This document shows positions 9,033-18,117 of a stretch of DNA of 64,000 nucleotides, piece by piece. The position numbers were made by a program, and so were the translations under genes. Below the pieces are notes generated by a model, which did not search any database, was not told the origin of the DNA, and saw only the letters and a list, made by a program, of their open reading frames with translations. The first letter of the stretch is position 1. Every line of letters starts with the position of its first letter. The stretch is from NCBI GenBank assembly GCA_964418835.1, contig CAYQNJ010000005.1, positions 27,971 through 91,970 on the forward strand, in the 5' to 3' direction. The stretch comes from UBA9076 sp964418835. Lineage in GTDB: Bacteria > Bacillota_I > Bacilli_A > Erysipelotrichales > Erysipelotrichaceae.

Positions 9033-9815
9033 ATGAGTAATTCATTATTATATGCAACATTAGGTACATTGTTTACATTTTTTATGACATCTGCTGGATC
9101 AGCAGTAGTATTTTTCTTTAAGGGTAAACCAAATGAAAATATTACTAGATCTTTTTTAGGTTTTGCAGCAGGAGTTATGATTGCAGCATCTGTTTGGAGT
9201 TTATTAATTCCAGCTATTGATGCTGTTGAAGAGGCTGGGGGTATTGGATGGATACCTGCAGCTGGAGGATTTTTATTAGGTGTTGGATTCTTACTTATAC
9301 TAGATAATTTAATACCCCACTTACACATTGATTCTGATGAAACAGAAGGTCCAAAAACAAATTGGAAAAGAACAACTTTATTAACTACTGCAGTTACTTT
9401 ACATAATATTCCAGAAGGTATGGCGGTAGGTTTAGCATTCGCTATGGGGGCACAAGATGGTAACTTTGCACCTGCTTTAGCTTTAGCTTTAGGTATGGGA
9501 ATTCAAAACTTTCCAGAAGGGGCTGCAATATCTTTACCATTAAGACATGAAGGAAAAACACCATTTAAATCATTTTTAATTGGTAGTATGACTGGTATAG
9601 TAGAACCTATATTTGGTATTTCAGTTGTTTTAATTGCGAATTATATCCAACCCTTAATGCCATGGTTATTAAGTTTTGCAGCAGGAGCAATGATATATGT
9701 AACTGTAGAAGAATTAATTCCTGAGGCTCATTTAGGAGAACATTCTCATTATGGAACTCTTGGTGTCATATTTGGTTTTGTAATTATGATGATATTAGAT
9801 GTTGCATTAGGATAA
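9033..9815 (+). CDS. zupT: ZIP family metal transporter (ZupT-like)
   Basis: Divalent-metal (zinc, possibly iron or manganese) uptake permease of the inner membrane. The two intramembrane metal-site motifs are HNIPEGMAVG and QNFPEGAAIS, diagnostic for the ZIP/GufA subfamily. About eight hydrophobic segments are spread over 260 aa. A strong AAAGGAGGT site precedes the ATG. The metal preference cannot be read from the sequence. It lies between ymdB and a ferredoxin gene, with a terminator before it. Confidence 0.9.
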   Translation: MSNSLLYATLGTLFTFFMTSAGSAVVFFFKGKPNENITRSFLGFAAGVMIAASVWSLLIPAIDAVEEAGGIGWIPAAGGFLLGVGFLLILDNLIPHLHIDSDETEGPKTNWKRTTLLTTAVTLHNIPEGMAVGLAFAMGAQDGNFAPALALALGMGIQNFPEGAAISLPLRHEGKTPFKSFLIGSMTGIVEPIFGISVVLIANYIQPLMPWLLSFAAGAMIYVTVEELIPEAHLGEHSHYGTLGVIFGFVIMMILDVALG

Positions 9816-9873
9816 TGTTAGCCTTGGCTAATATGTGAATATTGTATTAAACTATTATCAAGGAGGAATCAAA

Positions 9874-10050
9874 ATGCCTGTTTTAGTTGATCAAGATACT
9901 TGTATTGGATGTGAAGCTTGTATTAGTGTATGCCCAGTAGATTCATTATCAATGAATGATAATGGAAAAGCTGAGTCTGATGATGATACTTGCATCGATT
10001 GTGGTGCATGCATCGGAACTTGTCCAGTTTCAGCAATTTCTGAAAAATAA
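9874..10050 (+). CDS. Small 2[4Fe-4S] ferredoxin
   Basis: Low-potential electron carrier of the clostridial type. The 58-aa protein has two clusters of ligands, CIGCEACISVCP and CIDCGACIGTCP, and acidic surface residues between. The start at 9874 follows AAGGAGGAATC; the frame is open further upstream but has no site. It sits in its own unit just before miaB, a radical-SAM Fe-S enzyme that needs low-potential electrons, and the window also encodes YjjW. Service to these enzymes is plausible but inferred. Confidence 0.95.
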   Translation: MPVLVDQDTCIGCEACISVCPVDSLSMNDNGKAESDDDTCIDCGACIGTCPVSAISEK

Positions 10051-10070
10051 TAAAAAATAAAAGTATTGAG

Positions 10071-10099
10071 TAAAAGGTGATGTAAATCACCTTTTATTG
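10071..10099 (+). terminator. Terminator after ferredoxin gene
   Basis: Perfect 11-bp stem TAAAAGGTGAT/ATCACCTTTTA with a GTAA loop, followed by TTG. Confidence 0.85.
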
Positions 10100-10186
10100 T
10101 TATAATAGATATTGTGTTTTAAACACCTCACTTGACTATGCTGTATAATAGAATGTAGTATTAAGTGCTGATGATATGGAGTTAAA

Positions 10187-11623
10187 ATGGAAAAAATAAG
10201 TATAAATTTACCATCTTTAAAAGATGCAAAAAAAAGAACAAATACACCTAGTAATATACATAGAGAAGTTTTTGAAATTTCTGATAAATTTAAAAGTTTA
10301 GGTGTTAATAGAAAATATTATTTAAGAACTTATGGTTGTCAAGCTAATGAAAGAGATAGTGAAACAATCGCAGGGTTTTTAACAGAAATGAACTTTACAA
10401 AAACTGAAGATTATGAAGAGGCTGACTTAATTATTTTTAATACTTGTGCAATTAGAGCAAATGCTGAAAATAAAGTGTTTGGCGAAATAGGACAATTAAA
10501 AAGATTAAAAGTTAATAATCCAGATGTTATTTTTGCGGTTTGTGGATGTATGGTTCAAGAAGAAGTTACTATAGAAAAAATAATGAAAACATATGATCAA
10601 ATAGATCTTGTTTTTGGGACTCATAATATACATAGATTACCTCAATTATTACAAAATGCTATGTTGTCAAAGGAAAGAACAATTGAAGTATTTTCTAAAG
10701 AAGGGGATGTAATAGAAAATTTACCTGTTAATAGATTTAATAAATATAAAGCGTGGGTAAATATAATGTATGGTTGTGATAAGTTTTGTACGTATTGTAT
10801 AGTGCCTTATACAAGAGGTAAACAAAGAAGTAGACTTATGGAAGACGTCTTAAATGAAATAAAACAACTAAAAGAAGATGGTTATAAGGAAGTTACTTTA
10901 TTAGGACAAAATGTTAATGCATATGGTTTAGATTTAGAAATGGATGATGGTTTTGCGACTTTACTTGAAGAAGTTGCTAAAGTTGGTATAGATAGGGTTA
11001 GATTTGCAACAAGTCATCCAAGAGATTTTAGTTTAAAAATGGTAGAGGTTATGAAGGAAAATAAAAATATTATGCCTTTCTTACATCTTCCTGTTCAATC
11101 TGGAAACAATGAAATTCTTAAACTAATGGGTAGAGGATATACAGTTGAAAGATTTAAAATGATTTATGATAAATTAAAAGAAGCTATACCTAACATTGGT
11201 TTTAGTACTGATATGATTGTTGGTTTTCCTAATGAAACAAGAGAACAATTTGAGGATACATTAAAATTAGTTGATTATTGTAAGTTTGATTTTGCATTCT
11301 TGTTTATTTATAGTCCAAGAGTTGGAACACCAGCTGCTAAGTTTGAAGATAATATAGATGAAAAAGAAAAGACAGAAAGACTAAAAGAATTAAATGAAAG
11401 AGTTGCAAAATATGGCAATTTAAATAACCAAAAGTACTTGAATAAGGTTGTAAAAGTATTAGTTGATGGTAAAAGTAAAAGAAATGATAGTGTTTATAGT
11501 GGATATAGTGAAGAAAATAAATTAGTAAACTTTACTGGAGATAATATAAATGAAGGAGACATTGTAGAAGTTTTAATTACTGAGATTAGAAGTTGGTCTA
11601 TGAATGGTGAAAAGATAAATTAA
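10187..11623 (+). CDS. miaB: tRNA-2-methylthio-N6-dimethylallyladenosine synthase
   Basis: Radical-SAM methylthiotransferase that converts i6A37 to ms2i6A37 in tRNAs reading U-initial codons. The UPF0004 domain holds cluster ligands at C51 (TYGCQANERDSE), C87 (NTCAIR) and C121 (CGCMVQ). The radical-SAM triad C197-x3-C201-x2-C204 lies in GCDKFCTYC. A TRAM-like RNA-binding domain ends the protein at about 410-478. The length of 478 aa is typical. The start ATG at 10187 is preceded by GGAG. The ymdB-miaB proximity echoes Bacillus. Confidence 0.95.
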   Translation: MEKISINLPSLKDAKKRTNTPSNIHREVFEISDKFKSLGVNRKYYLRTYGCQANERDSETIAGFLTEMNFTKTEDYEEADLIIFNTCAIRANAENKVFGEIGQLKRLKVNNPDVIFAVCGCMVQEEVTIEKIMKTYDQIDLVFGTHNIHRLPQLLQNAMLSKERTIEVFSKEGDVIENLPVNRFNKYKAWVNIMYGCDKFCTYCIVPYTRGKQRSRLMEDVLNEIKQLKEDGYKEVTLLGQNVNAYGLDLEMDDGFATLLEEVAKVGIDRVRFATSHPRDFSLKMVEVMKENKNIMPFLHLPVQSGNNEILKLMGRGYTVERFKMIYDKLKEAIPNIGFSTDMIVGFPNETREQFEDTLKLVDYCKFDFAFLFIYSPRVGTPAAKFEDNIDEKEKTERLKELNERVAKYGNLNNQKYLNKVVKVLVDGKSKRNDSVYSGYSEENKLVNFTGDNINEGDIVEVLITEIRSWSMNGEKIN

Positions 11624-11688
11624 CCTTCTAGTCAATTTATTTAAATCGTGATAGTCTATAATTGAATAGTTTTTTGGAGGAAATAATA

Positions 11689-13353
11689 ATGGATAATATA
11701 AAAATCTTCGCTTTAGGAGGTTTGGATGAAGACGGGAAGAATATGTATGTTGTTGAAGTTAATGACAAAATATTTGTTTTAGAATGTGGTTTAAAATATC
11801 CCGAAACTGATCAATTAGGTATTGAAATGATAATCCCTGATTTTTCTTATTTAATTAAGAATAAAAATAGAATTAAGGGAGTATTTATAAGTCATGGAAA
11901 TGATGATGTGATGGCGGCTATAGTTAATCTGGTTAAAGAGATTAATGTACCAATATATACAGCGCCATTGACTGCATATCTAGTAGAATCTTTATTCAAA
12001 AAAGAAGGAATAAAGAAATATGATTTACATAGAATTCAAAGGAATTCTACCTTTGAAATAGATGGTGTAGAAATAAGAACTTTTGGAGTTACAGAGTCAA
12101 TTGCAGATGCTATGGGTGTTGCAATAAAAACAGACCAAGGCTTTATAGTTTACAGTAGTGAATTTATATTTGACTTTGATGTAAAAATGGATGCATTTAA
12201 GTGTGATATTACAAAGTTGGCTAATATAGGACAAGAAGGTGTTTTACTTTTAATGAGTGAATCAGTGGCATCTACTAGAAGTGGACATAGTGCTCCTCAT
12301 CATAAACTAACTCCATTAGTAGAACCATACTTTGAAGAAACAGATAATAGAATTTGTATAACAATGTATAATCAAAATTTATTTAGAGTTATTGAAGTAA
12401 TTGAGTTAGCAAATAAATATAATAGAAAAATAATGTTTTATGATGATGAATTAAGAGAGTTCATGCAAGAAGTAGCAAAACTTGGCTATTATCATGTGCC
12501 TGCAGGATTAGAAGTGCCAAAAAGTAAGTTTAGTAATGACATGGAAAATGTTTTGGTTATTATTTCTGGTTCAGGTTCTAAAATATTTAAAAAGGTTCAA
12601 ACTATTTCAACAAAGGAAGATCCTTTAATTGAGTTTAGAAGCAGTGATACGATTATTATTGCATCTCCTAGTGTTCCAGGTACTGTTAGAGAAGCTAATA
12701 GGATGGAAAATGGTCTTTATAAAGAAGGCGCAAAAGTTTATGCGACTGATAAGAAAAGAATGTTTTCTATGCATGCAGCAATAGAAGATTTAAAGATGAT
12801 GATTTATTTATTTAAACCTAAGTTTTACATGCCAGTAAAGGGTGAATATAATCAATTAATATCAAATGCTAATATTGCGTTAGATATGGGTTATCAAGCA
12901 GATAAGATAATCGTTATGGACAACGGTCAAGTTGCGACAATAAAAAATGGTAATTTAGAAAAACAATTTGGTAAAATAGAGTTAGAAGATGTTTTGGTTG
13001 ATGGAAAAGCATCTTTAGATTCAAGTGGTATGGTACTTAGAGATAGAGAAACATTATCTACTGATGGTGCTATAATAGTAGGTGTTGTGATTAATCATTC
13101 AACAAAAAAGATTATTGGTGGACCAGATGTTCAAAGCAGAGGCGTTATATACTTAAAGGATGCTGAACATATTGTTAAAGAGATTGGCACTATGATGGAA
13201 AAGATTATTACTAATGCAGTGAAAAATAATAAGTATGATAATATGAGTTGTCGTATGGAAGCAAGAGAAGCAATTGGTAAATATGTTCTTAAGGAAACTG
13301 GAAAACATCCAATGATTTTACCTGCAATTGTTGAAATTAATTCGGCAGAATAG
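11689..13353 (+). CDS. rnjB: RNase J2-like protein with a degenerate metal site
   Basis: Member of the RNase J (metallo-beta-lactamase/beta-CASP) family, 554 aa, starting at the ATG at 11689 after TTGGAGG. The fold is recognisable from GKNMYVVEV, the MIIPDFSYLI segment and the C-terminal domain. The HxHxDH signature reads HGNDDV (H69, N71, D73, V74). The motif-3 His is Glu (E136, VTESIAD), the motif-4 Asp position is Glu (E158, SSEFIFDF), and the late PVHGEY motif reads PVKGEY (K384). Only H69, D73 and H362 remain of the usual set. It is therefore probably a weak or non-catalytic partner like Bacillus RNase J2; position next to ftsK/spoIIIE also matches rnjB. A catalytic RNase J1 would be expected elsewhere. 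Confidence 0.82.
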   Translation: MDNIKIFALGGLDEDGKNMYVVEVNDKIFVLECGLKYPETDQLGIEMIIPDFSYLIKNKNRIKGVFISHGNDDVMAAIVNLVKEINVPIYTAPLTAYLVESLFKKEGIKKYDLHRIQRNSTFEIDGVEIRTFGVTESIADAMGVAIKTDQGFIVYSSEFIFDFDVKMDAFKCDITKLANIGQEGVLLLMSESVASTRSGHSAPHHKLTPLVEPYFEETDNRICITMYNQNLFRVIEVIELANKYNRKIMFYDDELREFMQEVAKLGYYHVPAGLEVPKSKFSNDMENVLVIISGSGSKIFKKVQTISTKEDPLIEFRSSDTIIIASPSVPGTVREANRMENGLYKEGAKVYATDKKRMFSMHAAIEDLKMMIYLFKPKFYMPVKGEYNQLISNANIALDMGYQADKIIVMDNGQVATIKNGNLEKQFGKIELEDVLVDGKASLDSSGMVLRDRETLSTDGAIIVGVVINHSTKKIIGGPDVQSRGVIYLKDAEHIVKEIGTMMEKIITNAVKNNKYDNMSCRMEAREAIGKYVLKETGKHPMILPAIVEINSAE

Positions 13354-13364
13354 GGGAAAGAAAA

Positions 13365-15695
13365 TTGGCTAAAAAAGTAGTTAGAAAAACAAAAAAAGAA
13401 ATAAAACAAGATCAAGAACTATACATGTATGTATTAGCTGTTGTTTTAATAGCGATAAGCATTATTGCATATTCTAGGCAGGGGGTTTTAGGAATATTCC
13501 TATCCAACTTAGCAGGTTTCCTATTTGGTAAATTTGCTGTAGTTGTTTTAGGAGTTTTAGTGCTTTTATCAGTATTAATATTAATTAATAAAAAGAAGGG
13601 TTTCCTTACAAAAAGAACTATTGTGGCAGTTATATTATTGTTATTAGCATTATTTTTATATTCTTCTTTAGATAGTATTACTATAGAATCAGGAAGAGAA
13701 ATATTAGATTTATTTTTAGAGGATACACCTAAATATTTCACACCTGAAATTACTACTCCAACTTATGGAGGTGTTATTGGTGCTGCTTTATTATCATTAA
13801 CAACCATATTGGTTGCTAAAACAGGTACTTATATTGTTATAGTTGCATTGGTTATTATTGCAGCATTATTATTAATATCATTAGACTCGTATAAACAAGC
13901 TATAGCTTCTTTAACAAAGTTCTTTACGTTACCTGAAAAACTTATGAATATGGGTGTTGATGAAGATTATGAAGATGATGAATATGAAGAGTACGAGGAA
14001 TATGAAGAAGAACCATTAGTAGAACAAGAACCTGTTGTTCAACAAAAGTATATTGGTACTGTAGAACTTAATGATTATCAAGAACCAAAACCTGTAAATA
14101 GTGGTAAGTCTATTTTTATGACTTTAGATCCTGAACCTATTGAAAAGAAAGATGGTTTAATGATTAATGATGAAGTTATAGGTCAACCAGAAAGTAATAA
14201 GACAGTAGTTTCTTCACAAGTAAATAATGATGCACCAGTAAAGAAACCTACAACTACTAGTGTATATAGAATACCTGGTGTTGATATATTAGATCCTATT
14301 GGTGGTAGATCAAAAAGTAACAATAATCAAGTTGCAGCAAAAGATAAAGCTCAGAAATTACTTAAGATATTATCTAATTTTGGTATTGAAGCTACTTTAA
14401 TCGCAACTCATATTGGTCCTTCAGTTACTAAATTTGAAATTAAGCCTGAGTCTAGTGTAAAAGTAAGTAAGATTATTAGTATTCAGGATAATATTAAAAT
14501 GGAACTTGCGGCTAGAGATATAAGAATAGAAGCACCAATTCCTGGAAAGAATGCGGTTGGTATAGAGATTCCAAACGTTGAATCCACTCCAGTAAAAATG
14601 AAAGAAATCTTTACACAAATACCTTCTGATAAGAAGAACAAACCTTTGTTATTGGTATTAGGTAAAGATTTACTTGGAAAACCAGTATATTGTCAATTAG
14701 ACAAAATGCCTCACTTATTAATTGCAGGAGCTACTGGTTCTGGTAAATCAGTTTGTATGAATGCAATAATTACTTCTTTGTTATTAAGAACTACACCTGA
14801 TGAGGTTAAGCTATTATTGATAGACCCTAAAAAGGTTGAGTTTACACAATATGCTAATATTCCTCATTTAATAGGACCTGTTATTAGTGATTCTAATCAA
14901 GCAAGTAATGCATTAAAAGTAATAGTACAAATAATGGAAGAAAGATATGAAGTGTTCTCTGCTGCACAAGTAAGAAATATTCAAGTTTATAATGAAAAGG
15001 TTAAACAAGATCCTACTGATGCTATGCTTAAACCTATGCCTTATATAGTTGTTATTATTGATGAGTTAGCTGATTTAATGGCTGTAGCAGGTAAGGAAGT
15101 AGAGTTAAGTATACAAAGAATAACTCAGCTTGCTAGAGCTGCTGGAATACATTTAATAGTAGCTACACAACGTCCAAGTACTGATGTAATTACAGGTATT
15201 ATAAAAGCAAATATTCCAAGTAGAATTGCATTTGCGGTTTCTAGTGGAATTGATAGTAGAACAATATTAGATCATGTTGGAGCAGAACGCTTGCTTGGCT
15301 ATGGAGATATGTTATATTTACCTATAGGAGAGCCAAGTTCTATTAGACTTCAAGGAGTATACGTTACTGATGAAGAAGTAGTTAGAATTGCGACATATTG
15401 TGCTAACCAAAGAACACCAATGTATGATGATGCATTTATTAGATTAGAGGGTGTTGAAGGAAATGATGGAACTGCAATAATTACTGCAAGTGAAGATCCA
15501 TTATTTCAAGAAGTAAAAGAGTATGTAATAGAAGTTCAAAAAGCTTCTACTTCACTTTTACAAAGACGCTTTGGAATTGGTTACAATAGAGCAGCGAGGA
15601 TGATTGATTTATTAGAACAAAATGGTGTTATTGGACCTGTGCAAGGTTCCAAACCTAGAGATGTATATATAAAGAAAGAGGATGATTTATTATGA
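13365..15695 (+). CDS. ftsK: DNA translocase FtsK/SpoIIIE
   Basis: Septum-located, membrane-anchored ATPase that pumps chromosome ends through the closing septum. Four or so transmembrane helices occupy residues 20-175, followed by an acidic linker rich in Glu/Tyr (about 195-300). The motor has Walker A GATGSGKSVC (about 455-465) and Walker B VVIIDELADLM. The C-terminal gamma winged-helix domain includes LLQRRFGIGYNRAARMIDLLE. Translation starts at a TTG at 13365 behind GGGGAAAG, 11 nt after rnjB. Its stop overlaps the yjjI start by 4 nt (ATGA), tying a cell-division gene to a metabolic one. Confidence 0.96.
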   Translation: MAKKVVRKTKKEIKQDQELYMYVLAVVLIAISIIAYSRQGVLGIFLSNLAGFLFGKFAVVVLGVLVLLSVLILINKKKGFLTKRTIVAVILLLLALFLYSSLDSITIESGREILDLFLEDTPKYFTPEITTPTYGGVIGAALLSLTTILVAKTGTYIVIVALVIIAALLLISLDSYKQAIASLTKFFTLPEKLMNMGVDEDYEDDEYEEYEEYEEEPLVEQEPVVQQKYIGTVELNDYQEPKPVNSGKSIFMTLDPEPIEKKDGLMINDEVIGQPESNKTVVSSQVNNDAPVKKPTTTSVYRIPGVDILDPIGGRSKSNNNQVAAKDKAQKLLKILSNFGIEATLIATHIGPSVTKFEIKPESSVKVSKIISIQDNIKMELAARDIRIEAPIPGKNAVGIEIPNVESTPVKMKEIFTQIPSDKKNKPLLLVLGKDLLGKPVYCQLDKMPHLLIAGATGSGKSVCMNAIITSLLLRTTPDEVKLLLIDPKKVEFTQYANIPHLIGPVISDSNQASNALKVIVQIMEERYEVFSAAQVRNIQVYNEKVKQDPTDAMLKPMPYIVVIIDELADLMAVAGKEVELSIQRITQLARAAGIHLIVATQRPSTDVITGIIKANIPSRIAFAVSSGIDSRTILDHVGAERLLGYGDMLYLPIGEPSSIRLQGVYVTDEEVVRIATYCANQRTPMYDDAFIRLEGVEGNDGTAIITASEDPLFQEVKEYVIEVQKASTSLLQRRFGIGYNRAARMIDLLEQNGVIGPVQGSKPRDVYIKKEDDLL

Positions 15696-17203
15696 AAGAA
15701 GTATTAGACATTATCACCAATGAAACCCTTACTTATCATCAACAACTACTTGCTTTAGCAAGATTAGCAGAAAATATGGATCATACAATAGAATTGAGTG
15801 ATGATTTAATAAAAGCTAAAGCTGAAAATATTATTTGTGATTTGGGTGAAGGGAATGCTCCATATAGACCTAGATATATCTGTCCAGATTATTCTATTCT
15901 TATGGAAAAGGGTAGTAAGTTTTTAGAGCTTGATGCACCAAAAGATTTAGCTGAAGCATTAAATGCATTATTAATTATGTATAGACATGTACCTTCAATT
16001 ACCTCTTTCCCTGTTTATTTAGGTAACTTAGATGATTTGTTGGAACCGTATGTGTTAAAGGAAGATAGAGCATATGCTAAAAAGATAATTGGATTGTTTT
16101 TACTTAATGTAGATAGAACATTAACTGATAGCTTTGTTCATGCAAATATTGGTCCTAAGGATAGTGTTACTGGAAGATTATTATTAGAGTTAACTCAAGA
16201 AATGGATTTAGCTATTCCAAACTTAACTTTAAAATATGATCCTGATTTAACTTCTGATGAATTTGCTAGTTTAGCTGCATCTTGTATGATGAAAACAGCA
16301 AAACCTTCTTTTGCAAATAATAAAATGTTTACTGATGAATGGGGTAATTATGCGATTGCTTCTTGTTATAATGGTTTAAAAGTTAAAGGTGGAGGATTTA
16401 CTTTACCTAGACTAAGAATGTATGAAGCAGCTTTAAAAGCGAAGGATGCTGATGATTTTATAGATAATGTTTTACCATTTTATGCAAATACAATGCTTAA
16501 AATGATGGATGATAGAATTGAATTCTTAGTAGAAGAATCATCATTCTTTAAAAGTAATTTCTTAGCTACAGAGGGATTTGTAGATTTAGATAATTTTACT
16601 GGTATGTTTGGAATGGTTGGTCTTGCTGAATGTGTTAATCATTTCTTAGGTATTGAAGATCCAAAACTAGGATATGGTAATAATAAAGAAGCTGATGATT
16701 TAGGCGAAAAAATATTACAAAGATTAACTTCAATTGTTGATGCTCATGATAGCAAATATGCAAAGAATTTTAATCATAAATATAGATTACATGCTCAAGT
16801 TGGTATAGATTCAGATGGTAGAGAAGATTCTCCAGGTTGTAGAATTCCTGTGGGTGCTGAACCTATTATGCCTAAACAAATAGTTCATAGTGAGAGATTC
16901 CATAAATACTTCCCTACAGGGGTAGGAGATATCTTTAGGTTTGAAGAAACTTGGGAAAAGACACCAAACGCGGTTGTTGATATCATAAAAGGCGCATTGA
17001 ACAATGGAATGAGATACTTTAGTGCTTACTTAGAAAATACAGATGTTGTTAGAGTTACTGGATATTTGGTTAAAAAGAGTGAACTTGCAAAACTTGATGC
17101 AGGTAAACAATCTTTAAATAATGTTAGTATATTTGGAAAAGGCGCAAGAGATTTATCTGGAGCACTTGATAGAAGAATAAACACAAATGAAAGCACCAAT
17201 TAA
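15692..17203 (+). CDS. yjjI: YjjI-family glycyl radical enzyme (substrate unknown)
   Basis: Glycyl radical enzyme of the YjjI (DUF3029) family, 503 aa, close to the E. coli protein length. The C-terminal radical motif RVTGY places the radical on about G457, 46 residues from the end. Cysteines at SCMMK and SCYNGL in the middle are candidates for the thiyl-radical residue; which one is not known to me. No reaction has been established for the family, so I give none. The gene overlaps ftsK by 4 nt and its activase gene by 17 nt, so the pair is certainly coexpressed. Confidence 0.85.
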   Translation: MKEVLDIITNETLTYHQQLLALARLAENMDHTIELSDDLIKAKAENIICDLGEGNAPYRPRYICPDYSILMEKGSKFLELDAPKDLAEALNALLIMYRHVPSITSFPVYLGNLDDLLEPYVLKEDRAYAKKIIGLFLLNVDRTLTDSFVHANIGPKDSVTGRLLLELTQEMDLAIPNLTLKYDPDLTSDEFASLAASCMMKTAKPSFANNKMFTDEWGNYAIASCYNGLKVKGGGFTLPRLRMYEAALKAKDADDFIDNVLPFYANTMLKMMDDRIEFLVEESSFFKSNFLATEGFVDLDNFTGMFGMVGLAECVNHFLGIEDPKLGYGNNKEADDLGEKILQRLTSIVDAHDSKYAKNFNHKYRLHAQVGIDSDGREDSPGCRIPVGAEPIMPKQIVHSERFHKYFPTGVGDIFRFEETWEKTPNAVVDIIKGALNNGMRYFSAYLENTDVVRVTGYLVKKSELAKLDAGKQSLNNVSIFGKGARDLSGALDRRINTNESTN

Positions 17204-18023
17204 TAAAATAATTCCTTTCTCAAATGTGGATGGTCCTGGAAATAGAACAGCTATTTTCTTTCAGGGCTGTCCTTTTAAGTGTTTATATTGCCATAATCCA
17301 GAAACTATAAATATGTGCAATCATTGTGGTGTTTGTGTTGACCATTGCCCAGTACAAGCTTTATCTAGGGTTGATGATAAGGTAGTTTGGGATAAAAATA
17401 AATGCATTGACTGTGATACTTGTATTAAGGTTTGTCCTCATTTATCATCTCCAAAAATTACTTATATGACCATTGATGAACTAATGAAAGAAATTAATAC
17501 GTTTTATCATTTAATTAGAGGTATAACTGTAAGTGGTGGGGAATGTATGACTTATCCTAACTTTCTTACAGAACTTTTTAAAAAATGTAATATGGAAGGT
17601 TTAGATTGTTTGTTAGATAGTAATGGATATTATGATTTTTCTAAATATGAAGAATTATTATCTTATAGTTCAGGTGTTATGTTGGATGTAAAAGCAATGG
17701 ATTTAGAATTTCATAAATATATAGCTGATATGCCTAATGATAATGTGATAAAAAGTTTAAAATATCTTCAAAGCGTTGGTAAACTTTTTGAAGTTAGAAC
17801 TGTACTATTACCTAATGAACCTGAACAAAATGAAAATACAATAGTTAAATTAAGTGAGATTTTAGATAAAGATATTAGACTAAAGTTAATTAAATATAGA
17901 CCTTTTGGAGTTAGAAAAGAAGGTTTGGATAAAATTGGTCAAACAATTACTACAGATGAAGAAATTGAGAGAATTAGTAATATTGCTAAGTCAAAAGGAT
18001 TGAGAAATATAGTTATAATTTAA
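17187..18023 (+). CDS. yjjW: YjjW-family glycyl radical enzyme activase
   Basis: Radical-SAM protein that would install the glycyl radical on the adjacent YjjI. The SAM cluster triad is C28-x3-C32-x2-C35 (FFQGCPFKCLYCHNPE). An inserted ferredoxin domain follows with two ligand sets: C44, C47, C50, C54 and C73, C76, C79, C83. SGGECM marks the SAM-binding GGE motif. The 278-aa size matches YjjW. It begins inside the end of yjjI, and no clear Shine-Dalgarno is visible apart from a weak GAAG, suggesting translational coupling. Confidence 0.9.
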   Translation: MKAPINKIIPFSNVDGPGNRTAIFFQGCPFKCLYCHNPETINMCNHCGVCVDHCPVQALSRVDDKVVWDKNKCIDCDTCIKVCPHLSSPKITYMTIDELMKEINTFYHLIRGITVSGGECMTYPNFLTELFKKCNMEGLDCLLDSNGYYDFSKYEELLSYSSGVMLDVKAMDLEFHKYIADMPNDNVIKSLKYLQSVGKLFEVRTVLLPNEPEQNENTIVKLSEILDKDIRLKLIKYRPFGVRKEGLDKIGQTITTDEEIERISNIAKSKGLRNIVII

Positions 18024-18043
18024 CCAAAGTATTTTAATATAAA

Positions 18044-18072
18044 TTGACTTAATGAATCTTAAAATATAAAAT
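18044..18072 (+). promoter_or_regulatory. Promoter for the BMP lipoprotein gene
   Basis: TTGACT (18044-18049), 17-nt spacer, TAAAAT (18067-18072); TATAAA at 18065 is an alternative -10. The coding start follows 45 nt later. Confidence 0.65.
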
Positions 18073-18117
18073 TAACTTGAAGGCTTATGCTATTCATGTA
18101 AAAACGGAGGAAAAAAC

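Noticed and set aside
9816..9840. Hairpin TTAGC-CTTG-GCTAA after the ZIP gene as a terminator
   Set aside because: The stem is only 5 bp and no T tract follows; it is too weak to call.
10132..10149. TTGACT and TATAAT close together before miaB, looking like a consensus promoter
   Set aside because: The spacer is only 6 nt, so they cannot be the -35 and -10 of one promoter.
13131..13741. Minus-strand open frames opposite rnjB and ftsK
   Set aside because: They are complements of AT-rich coding DNA without RBS or homologous features, and overlap two certain genes.
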